A DNA stretch of 64,000 nt from Chryseobacterium nakagawai (GTDB lineage Bacteria; Bacteroidota; Bacteroidia; Flavobacteriales; Weeksellaceae): assembly GCF_900637665.1 (NCBI RefSeq), contig NZ_LR134386.1, positions 3,154,501-3,218,500 on the forward strand. Reading direction: 5' to 3'. Below the pieces are notes generated by a model, which was not told the origin of the DNA, ran no database searches, and saw nothing but the letters and a program-made list of their open reading frames with translations. Within the stretch, counting starts at the first letter, position 1. Each line of letters starts with the position of its first letter. The position numbers and the translations under genes were made by a program. Shown here piece after piece: positions 58,151-64,000 of this stretch.

Positions 58151-59137
58151 TCAAATATAAAATTTTTGCCGATATATTTCAACATCAATACCAATTTCCT
58201 TATTTTGATGAAAAACTGATAATTTTCCCACGATCGAAGAAATACTTTTTGTCTCCTTATTAAGCTGATAGAGAAGATCAAGAGAGCCTTTCTTCAAATC
58301 TGTTGCAATGGGAGTATTTATTTGTTCTCCTTTTATATGAATAAGAATTTTATCATGATCCGTCAGTGTTTTTTGCAGCGAAAAAATAGCTGTATAAGAA
58401 ATTACCTCTTCCAGAGAGGGAAAATAGAAGGTAAGTATTTCTTCTTTCTGATAATTAGAATATAAAGTGTATAGCGGCATAAAGTAAATTGCATAAAACA
58501 GATTATGATGCAATACTTCTGTACTCCCGCTCATGTTTTCGTAAAACCGGTTTAGCTTCCTGATCGCTTCATCTGCTACCTCGCCTTCATAATATTGATG
58601 TATTCTGGGATAATATTCTTCCTTCCAACGATTTTTGATCTCATTTGCATTGAGTACCGCCTCTGGTCGCCCATCTTTTTTTAAAGAAATTTGTAATGGA
58701 TAAAGAGCCTCACCTGCAGTTTCTATTAGTTTTTCAACCATCAGTTCTATTTCCTGATCATTGACGTATATTTTTTTTCTGACAACAGACACCGCCATTT
58801 TCTCTTTTCTTTGGATATCAACAAGGTAATGTATTTTTGTTTCAGGTAAAGCAGTTGTTATCAATACACCATAGGTAGATTCTTCGGGGGTATCGGGAAG
58901 TGTTATCTGTGAAATGAGTAGACTTTTCTCTTTCCGTTTACTTTCCTTATCGGCAGGGATATAAATATATTTAAGGTATTTTGGTAGATTTCCGGGAATA
59001 ATTTCGTGTAAAGCACAATGCTGATTATGAAAGGCAATCAGTTCTTCCTTAGAAATACCATATTCTCTGGAAAGCGAATCCAGATCGGTAATATCTTTAA
59101 TTTTAATTCTAATATTTTCCATTTGTGTGTTTTTCAT
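58151..59137 (-). CDS. LysM-like domain protein in the effector locus
   Basis: A 328-residue cytoplasmic protein with no signal peptide. Its start, ITDLDSLSREYGISKEELIAFHNQHC, resembles a LysM domain (residues ~12-55, ending IPGNLPKYLKYIYIP). The middle and C-terminal part is helical and beta mixed with no catalytic motif. LysM-like proteins often sit with PAAR genes and may link effector or spike to the apparatus. ATG at 59137 is used; a second ATG at 59122 gives a shorter leader. It starts the module. Confidence 0.75.
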   Translation of the reverse strand: MKNTQMENIRIKIKDITDLDSLSREYGISKEELIAFHNQHCALHEIIPGNLPKYLKYIYIPADKESKRKEKSLLISQITLPDTPEESTYGVLITTALPETKIHYLVDIQRKEKMAVSVVRKKIYVNDQEIELMVEKLIETAGEALYPLQISLKKDGRPEAVLNANEIKNRWKEEYYPRIHQYYEGEVADEAIRKLNRFYENMSGSTEVLHHNLFYAIYFMPLYTLYSNYQKEEILTFYFPSLEEVISYTAIFSLQKTLTDHDKILIHIKGEQINTPIATDLKKGSLDLLYQLNKETKSISSIVGKLSVFHQNKEIGIDVEIYRQKFYI

Positions 59138-59164
59138 CTTACACTAAGATCGGGAAAATAATGT

Positions 59165-59203
59165 TTAAAAAAATATCTCAGAAAGTTTTCTTTCTGAGAT
59201 ATT
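59165..59203 (-). terminator. Terminator of the glycosyltransferase operon
   Basis: Perfect stem AATATCTCAGAAAG/CTTTCTGAGATATT with a TTTT loop, followed on the minus strand by a T-run. It separates the effector locus from the operon upstream. Confidence 0.9.
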
Positions 59204-59233
59204 GTATGTTCAATAAAGTATATAAAATTTAAA

Positions 59234-60184
59234 TTATATCACTTCATCAATATTATAATTCTTATGCTCGCGGTTGGTTCTGATAATCATTTCTCCCAGG
59301 AATCCTGCTACAAACAATAACGTTCCCATAATCATCATGGTTAATGCAATGTAGAACCAAGGATTATTAGTGATTAAATGGCCATAGATTCCTCTGGCTA
59401 CATCAATCAGTTTGGATACTCCCAGCCACAGTGCAGAAAGAAAACCTAAAATAAACATTACGGTTCCAACTGCTCCGAAGAAATGCATAGGCCTTCCTCC
59501 AAAACGACTTACAAACCAAAGCGTTACCAGATCCAAAAATCCTCTTACAAATCTTTCTGTTCCGAATTTTGAAGTTCCGTAAGGTCTTGCCTGATGCTGT
59601 ACTTCTTTTTCTGTAATTCTTCTGAAACCTGCATTTGCAGCCAATACCGGAATATAGCGGTGCATATCTCCGTATACATCTACAGATTTTACCACTTGCT
59701 TTTTGTAAGCTTTCAAACCACAGTTGAAATCGTGAAGATAGACTCCTGAAACTTTTCTTGCCGCAGCATTGAATAGTTTTGACGGAATATTTTTCGTCAT
59801 TACATTATCGAAGCGTTTCTTTTTCCAGCCGGAAACAATATCGTAATTATCATGAATGACCATATTATACAGTTCGGGAATTTCTTCCGGAAAATCCTGT
59901 AAGTCGGCATCCATGGTAATCACCACATCTCCGTTTGTTCTTTCAAAAGCGGCATGAAGAGCCTGTGATTTCCCATAATTTCGGGAAAATTTAATCGCGT
60001 GGATTTGAGGATACTGTACTTTTAAGTTCTCAATAATGCTCCACGACAAATCCGTACTTCCATCGTCTACAAACCAGATTTCGTAAGATAAACTATTGGT
60101 TTGGCAGACTTTGTCAATCCTTGAAAAAAGCTGTTCCAAAGAGTCTTCTTCGTTCAGTAATGGAATAACTATAGATAAGTTCAT
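59234..60184 (-). CDS. Family 2 glycosyltransferase with two membrane helices
   Basis: A GT2 enzyme of 316 residues of the dolichol/polyprenyl-phosphate sugar synthase type (GtrB/ArnC-like). The N-terminal nucleotide-sugar domain has SIVIPLLNEEDSL, DDGSTDLSW and MDADLQDFPEEI; GSW-like ends and FNCGLKAYKK follow. The last ~90 residues hold two membrane helices (HFFGAVGTVMFILGFLSALW and FYIALTMMIMGTLLFVAGF). It probably makes a polyprenyl-phosphate sugar used by GT-C enzymes such as those at 14941 or 16519. The DUF4199 gene lies 16 bases upstream. Confidence 0.9.
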   Translation of the reverse strand: MNLSIVIPLLNEEDSLEQLFSRIDKVCQTNSLSYEIWFVDDGSTDLSWSIIENLKVQYPQIHAIKFSRNYGKSQALHAAFERTNGDVVITMDADLQDFPEEIPELYNMVIHDNYDIVSGWKKKRFDNVMTKNIPSKLFNAAARKVSGVYLHDFNCGLKAYKKQVVKSVDVYGDMHRYIPVLAANAGFRRITEKEVQHQARPYGTSKFGTERFVRGFLDLVTLWFVSRFGGRPMHFFGAVGTVMFILGFLSALWLGVSKLIDVARGIYGHLITNNPWFYIALTMMIMGTLLFVAGFLGEMIIRTNREHKNYNIDEVI

Positions 60185-60200
60185 TTAATTTTAATAAAAA

Positions 60201-60803
60201 TTAGTCTTGATTCGTTTCTTCGGGCTGATAGATACTTCTCGTTCTGAAAAATGCTCCGAAAAACACCGACAAAACTACGTAAAATATAAGAATTGCTGCA
60301 AAATATCCTGAAAAATGACTTGCCGTAAGCATATCTTTTCCTTTTACAGCCTCTGGAGAGAAGCTTTGTACTCTCTCTTTATACTTCTCATCCAGTTCGT
60401 CAATATCTTTCTGATGTTTCAAAATTTTTCTCGCCGAAGTATATTCTGTATCCAATTCCGACTTCTGTCTTTGAACATATTGGTAGTTCAAAAGCTTTTT
60501 TGCATCCGTATCTGCAAAGTTTAAAAAAGCATAAATACTGAAAATCGAAAGAATTCCTCCGATGAACATCGGAACGAATGCTCTTTTGAACGCTTCCTTA
60601 AAAGTTACTACTCTATGGTTGTTCCAATAGGTTTTTACGGACCAGAATGCAGCTCCGGCATAGAGAATAGGCAATACGAAAGCATTGGCTTTCAGTGAAA
60701 TATCAAAATAATTGATTCCTGAAAAAAAAGTGTACACTACAAAGAAAACGATCATTGTAGCGATAAAAAGTATAATTCCTAGTGTTGATGGACTTTTCGT
60801 CAT
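60201..60803 (-). CDS. DUF4199 family membrane protein
   Basis: A 200-residue protein of the DUF4199 family, with four hydrophobic segments and a central charged helical loop (SARKILKHQKDIDELDEKY). The start is set at 60803 (MTKSPSTLG); a longer open frame up to 60989 runs into the SRP RNA gene and is rejected. Function unknown. Lies upstream of the glycosyltransferase gene on the same strand. Confidence 0.88.
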   Translation of the reverse strand: MTKSPSTLGIILFIATMIVFFVVYTFFSGINYFDISLKANAFVLPILYAGAAFWSVKTYWNNHRVVTFKEAFKRAFVPMFIGGILSIFSIYAFLNFADTDAKKLLNYQYVQRQKSELDTEYTSARKILKHQKDIDELDEKYKERVQSFSPEAVKGKDMLTASHFSGYFAAILIFYVVLSVFFGAFFRTRSIYQPEETNQD

Positions 60804-60901
60804 GTTAAAATTTTTAGAAAAAAGTTGAAAAATTATCCTCCTAAATGTCAGCTGATTAGCTCTACTACTACATTTTTTCGACAAATTTTCTTTAATAAAG
60901 T

Positions 60902-60931
60902 TTTGAAGTTTACAAATATTTCCTACCTTTG
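60902..60931 (+). promoter_or_regulatory. Promoter of the SRP RNA gene
   Basis: TTTG (60902-60905), 18 bases, then TACCTTTG (60924-60931), the full Bacteroidetes consensus, about 5-6 bases before the RNA start. Confidence 0.8.
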
Positions 60932-60935
60932 CAAC

Positions 60936-61028
60936 GGCAAGTCCTAAACAACCAGCTCCTGAGAATCCTCCAGGGTGGGAACGCAGCAAAGGTAATTGGT
61001 CGTAGCGGTGTGATTTAGGTAGCTTGCC
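60936..61028 (+). ncRNA. ffs: Signal recognition particle RNA (4.5S-type)
   Basis: A ~93-base RNA that folds into one long hairpin closed by GGCAAG/CTTGCC. The apical part has the conserved SRP elements: TCCAGGGTGGGAACGCAGCA then AAGGTAA on the 3' side. A T-run of nine (61030-61038) follows as terminator. It pairs with Ffh for co-translational targeting. Confidence 0.92.
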
Positions 61029-61148
61029 ATTTTTTTTTGGTTTAAAGTGAAGAGAGAGGTAATTGAATAATTATCTTTTTTTGTTTTTAATACTTTACAC
61101 ATCTTTTTCATTTTTCTAATTGTTATATTACCTCCGTCTTATTATTGA

Positions 61149-61835
61149 TTAAAATTCGAAAGTTTCTCCTAATTTTGGTAAAACAAGTTCTACATTTTTA
61201 TCGGCGAAATGCTTTAATGCACTTTCATGATTGATCTCAATAGCTGGAAACGTATCAAAGTGACATCCGATTACCTTTGGAGTTTTTAATAGTTCTGCTG
61301 CCGCAAAAGATGCTTTTCTAGGACACATTGTATAATGGCTTCCGATTGGAAGGATAGAAAGGTCAATATTCCCGTATAATCTTGGGAATAGCTCCATATC
61401 TGCCATTACACCTGTATCTCCAGCTAAATACACATTCTTACCTTCAGGTAATCTGAAAATATAGCCTACAGGAACACCACCATAGCTCCCATCTGGGAAA
61501 GAACTGGTGTGATGAGCCGGAACCATGGAAATTTTAAGATCGTCGATTTTTGCCGATCCTCCGAGGTTCACATCATCCTTATTTTTAGCTTGTGTAAAGT
61601 ATCCACATACTTCAGGTACTCCAATTACGGTAGCTTCAGGATAATGCTGTAATACTTCCGCTACATCTGCAATATGATCTCCATGGGCATGAGTCAATAG
61701 GATGTAATCGATTTTTTGAGCGGTAATATCAAAACCTGATTCCGCTTTTTTGTAGTTGTAAAAAGGGTCACTTAAAATTGTTTTGTCCTTGTACGTGAAC
61801 AGAAAACAATTTTGCCCTAAAAATTGTATTTTCAT
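61149..61835 (-). CDS. UPF0173-type metal-dependent hydrolase
   Basis: A 228-residue metallo-beta-lactamase-fold hydrolase of the YtkL/UPF0173 group, cytoplasmic. Metal ligands are in THAHGDHIADV (about residue 50), with HTSSFPD, AGDTG and GSHYTMCPRKAS following in order. The substrate is unknown. The start at 61835 gives MKIQFLGQNCFLF, the usual family N-terminus; a 14-codon upstream extension is rejected. Confidence 0.93.
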   Translation of the reverse strand: MKIQFLGQNCFLFTYKDKTILSDPFYNYKKAESGFDITAQKIDYILLTHAHGDHIADVAEVLQHYPEATVIGVPEVCGYFTQAKNKDDVNLGGSAKIDDLKISMVPAHHTSSFPDGSYGGVPVGYIFRLPEGKNVYLAGDTGVMADMELFPRLYGNIDLSILPIGSHYTMCPRKASFAAAELLKTPKVIGCHFDTFPAIEINHESALKHFADKNVELVLPKLGETFEF

Positions 61836-61899
61836 TGTAAGTTTAATTTCAATTATTATTAAACACAAATGACTCAAATGCTTTCACAAATAACACCAT

Positions 61900-61975
61900 A
61901 AGGTGAGTGACATTCGTGAAAAGATTCGTGCCATCCGTGTTTTTTTTTAAAAACGCAAAGCGTTGTCTATTTACT
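61900..61975. repeat. Dispersed repeat segment ATTCGTG/GTGCCATCCGTG
   Basis: ACATTCGTGAAAAGATTCGT followed by GCCATCCGTG and a T-run, then AAAACGCAAAGCGTT, which shares the AACGCAAAGC word with the 191-bp repeat units. Confidence 0.5.
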
Positions 61976-61979
61976 CTAA

Positions 61980-62426
61980 TTATTTCGATGGGAATTTATC
62001 TTCAATAAGCCTCAAATTAATTCCATGTTCCATATAAGCTTTACAACCGTCTAAAACCGTCGTAAAACCGCCTGTATTGTCGTTAATTTGTCTTAGGAGA
62101 TCTTCACCCGTCTGGCTGAATCCATAGCTTTTAATCACAACAAGAGTTCCGTTTTCCATAGTTTTAAACTCATAGTCTACATGTACTGAAGGTTCTCCCC
62201 ATTCTGTTTTAATCAGTTGGTTCGGAATAATCTGATGAACATTTACCACGTTTTTCACGCCGTACATCTCCCATTCCCAGGTCACTGTTTTCCCTTCTTC
62301 TAATTTACCCGTAGATTTTGTAAACCAGAAATGAGTGGTTACTTCAGGATTGATAAATGCTTCAAAAACATCTTCAATTGATTTTCTAATAAGCATTTGT
62401 GCTTCAACATAGACATTGGAACTCAT
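61980..62426 (-). CDS. SRPBCC (START/AHSA1-like) family protein
   Basis: A 148-residue ligand-binding protein of the Bet v1-like superfamily. Motifs: IRKSIEDVFEAFINPEVTTHFWF at the N-terminus, VNVHQIIPNQLIKTEWGEP in the middle, and a long C-terminal helix (TTVLDGCKAYMEHGINLRLI). Ligand unknown. No signal peptide. Confidence 0.88.
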   Translation of the reverse strand: MSSNVYVEAQMLIRKSIEDVFEAFINPEVTTHFWFTKSTGKLEEGKTVTWEWEMYGVKNVVNVHQIIPNQLIKTEWGEPSVHVDYEFKTMENGTLVVIKSYGFSQTGEDLLRQINDNTGGFTTVLDGCKAYMEHGINLRLIEDKFPSK

Positions 62427-62444
62427 GATATAATATTTTAAGAT

Positions 62445-63374
62445 TTAGTTAAATAAATTAAGTCCGGCAGCTGTAAGAATAGCCATTACAAACGTCATAA
62501 TTCCAACCTGCTTTAAATATTGATCTAATTCTTTCGGCTCTTTTACCGACATGATATTCCTTCTCAGCTTTGCTAATGGGAACAACAGAATCATTACGAT
62601 GAATACATAGTAATTTTGCTGCTGTATAAATCCATTTACTCCTAAAAAGATAAGAATGAGTACCAATGGAAGCTGTAAAAGGATCATTTCATAGATCATT
62701 GCATTTTTGAATCCGATTCTTAATGCAAAACTATTCTTTCCTGATAGCTTATCACTTTCGATATCTCTCATATTGTTCAGGTTCAAAACTGCCATACTCA
62801 TCATTCCTACTGCAGTTCCCGGTAACAACATATCCCAGCTGAATGTTTTTGTAAACAGGAAATAACTTCCGCATACGGAAACCAATCCAAAGAAGATAAA
62901 TACAAAAATATCTCCCAATCCCATATATCCATAAGGCTTCTTCCCTACTGTATATCCGATTGCAGCCAAAATACATGCAACTCCCAAACCTATAAAAATA
63001 TAGAATTCATTCATATAGTTTGGAATGAAAGCAACATACAATAATGCAATCGTAGCAACGAAAGACAATGCCGAGAAAAGAATGACAGCATTTTTCATCT
63101 GCTTGGCAGTAATTTTTCCTGAGGCAACCGCTCTTGCTTCTGCTTCATTGATTCTTTTTGCATCAGTTCCTTTTACCCCATCGCCATAATCATTGGCATA
63201 GTTTGATAAAATCTGATATAAAAGGGTTACCAAAAGGGCCAAGGCGAAAATCTTCCAGTCCCAGGTTCCGCCTTCTCTGTAAAGTCTCCATTTTGCAATG
63301 AAAGCTCCCATAATAATTCCGCTTAATGACAGCGGTAAAGTTCTGAGCCTTGCGGCTTTAATCCAATCAGTCAT
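62445..63374 (-). CDS. menA: 1,4-dihydroxy-2-naphthoate polyprenyltransferase (MenA)
   Basis: Attaches the polyprenyl tail in menaquinone synthesis, 309 residues, integral membrane protein with about eight helices. The diphosphate-binding motif is NYANDYGDGVKGTDAKR (about residues 60-76); a second Asp-rich motif is NLNNMRDIESDKLSGKNS (about 198-215). The start at 63374 (MTDWIKAARLRTLPLS) is the usual family N-terminus. menB is immediately upstream. Confidence 0.95.
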   Translation of the reverse strand: MTDWIKAARLRTLPLSLSGIIMGAFIAKWRLYREGGTWDWKIFALALLVTLLYQILSNYANDYGDGVKGTDAKRINEAEARAVASGKITAKQMKNAVILFSALSFVATIALLYVAFIPNYMNEFYIFIGLGVACILAAIGYTVGKKPYGYMGLGDIFVFIFFGLVSVCGSYFLFTKTFSWDMLLPGTAVGMMSMAVLNLNNMRDIESDKLSGKNSFALRIGFKNAMIYEMILLQLPLVLILIFLGVNGFIQQQNYYVFIVMILLFPLAKLRRNIMSVKEPKELDQYLKQVGIMTFVMAILTAAGLNLFN

Positions 63375-63389
63375 AAATTTATAAATAAG

Positions 63390-63452
63390 CAATGGGTAAT
63401 AGGCAATAAATAATGAAAAAGTTAGTTCATCACTTATTACTCATTACCAATG
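63390..63452. repeat. Inverted repeat between menB and menA
   Basis: Arms related as GGTAAT..GTAATAA..GATGA against GGGTAAT..GCAATAA..AATGA around a short loop, filling the menA-menB gap. Possibly an intercistronic RNA structure. Confidence 0.6.
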
Positions 63453-63998
63453 TTATGATATCCATTGATCTTCTCCGAAATTCGGTTTTCTTTTTTCAAG
63501 GAATGCATTTCTTCCTTCTTTAGCTTCCTCAGTCATATAAGCTAAACGGGTTGCTTCTCCTGCAAATACCTGCTGTCCAACCATTCCGTCATCCGTAAGG
63601 TTCATTGCAAACTTTAACATTCTGATAGACATTGGGGATTTGCCTAAGATTTCCTGAGCCCATTCATAAGCTGTATCTTCTAATTCTGCATGAGGAACTA
63701 CTTTGTTCACCATTCCCATTTCAAATGCTTCCTGAGCAGAATAATTTCTTCCTAAAAAGAATATTTCACGAGCTTTTTTCTGTCCTACCATTTTTGCCAG
63801 ATAAGCAGAACCGTACCCACCATCAAAACTTGTCACATCAGCATCAGTTTGCTTAAAAATAGCATGCTCTTCACTCGCTAAAGTAAGATCACATACTACA
63901 TGAAGTGAGTGTCCACCACCTACAGCCCATCCCGGAACTACTGCAATTACTACTTTCGGCATGAAACGGATCAAACGCTGAACTTCCAGAATATTTAA
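63453..63998 (-). CDS. menB: 1,4-dihydroxy-2-naphthoyl-CoA synthase (MenB), start outside window
   Basis: C-terminal ~180 residues of the crotonase-fold enzyme that closes the naphthoate ring of menaquinone. Visible: [17 protein letters not shown] at the window edge, then [20 protein letters not shown] (oxyanion hole), and [19 protein letters not shown], diagnostic for MenB. The C-terminus KPNFGEDQW is typical. The 5' end is cut by the window. Confidence 0.95.
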   Translation of the reverse strand, partial: LNILEVQRLIRFMPKVVIAVVPGWAVGGGHSLHVVCDLTLASEEHAIFKQTDADVTSFDGGYGSAYLAKMVGQKKAREIFFLGRNYSAQEAFEMGMVNKVVPHAELEDTAYEWAQEILGKSPMSIRMLKFAMNLTDDGMVGQQVFAGEATRLAYMTEEAKEGRNAFLEKRKPNFGEDQWIS

Positions 63999-64000
63999 AC

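Noticed and set aside
60804..60989. N-terminal extension of the DUF4199 protein
   Set aside because: Runs antisense through the SRP RNA gene and its promoter; the ATG at 60803 is a normal start.

Overview
This window is a low-GC chromosomal segment from a flavobacterium of the Weeksellaceae, most like Chryseobacterium. The evidence is a 288-residue primary sigma factor of the Bacteroidetes type, a protein with a type IX secretion (T9SS) sorting tail, many Bacteroidetes-style lipoproteins, an atpD-atpC pair standing apart from the other ATP synthase genes, menaquinone genes, and promoters of the Bacteroidetes form (TTG about 20 bases before TAnnTTTG). Most of it is ordinary housekeeping sequence. 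There are two accessory areas, at 23.7-32.5 kb and 51.5-59.1 kb.

Layout: 0-6.7 kb has an S1/P1 nuclease (cut by the window edge), rpoD, a lipoprotein, an acetyltransferase, a flavin monooxygenase and an S9 peptidase. 6.7-10.6 kb is a copper-handling cluster on the minus strand: a HYC_CC_PP small protein, a DUF3347 protein and a large multicopper oxidase carrying two metal-binding modules and a CopB-like tail. A TonB-dependent receptor and kdsA lie upstream. 14.4-20 kb has a DUF1697 protein and two large multipass proteins of glycosyltransferase-C or O-mannosyltransferase type. 20.2-22.6 kb is a pair of PLP enzymes best read as cysteate synthase plus cysteate fatty acyltransferase, the first steps of sulfonolipid (capnine/sulfobacin) synthesis. 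An EamA transporter follows.

23.7-32.5 kb has a TPR protein, a beta-helix-like protein, a small secreted protein with an Hcp-like pattern, a LytS/LytTR two-component system with a small membrane protein behind it, a decayed paralogue of the beta-helix protein, and four tandem copies of a structured ~190-bp repeat. 32.8-51.2 kb is mainly housekeeping: a B12-type radical SAM protein, atpD/atpC, a T9SS cargo protein, ribF, glutathione peroxidase, kdsB, a PAP2 phosphatase, an aminotransferase, a phosphosugar mutase and several lipoproteins.

51.5-59.1 kb is the most interesting region. Read on the minus strand it encodes a LysM-like protein, a DUF4280 PAAR-like spike protein, a Tle1-like (DUF2235) phospholipase split near its C-terminus by a frameshift, a four-helix membrane protein and two DUF2931 lipoproteins, then a decayed tandem copy of the first lipoprotein. 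This looks like a type VI secretion (or related contractile-system) antibacterial lipase module with candidate immunity lipoproteins caught while duplicating and degrading. No structural secretion genes are in the window. 59.2-64 kb returns to housekeeping: a family 2 glycosyltransferase, a DUF4199 protein, the SRP RNA gene with a clear promoter, a metal-dependent hydrolase, an SRPBCC protein, menA and the start-truncated menB.

All family assignments were made by reading the sequence, without database searches.
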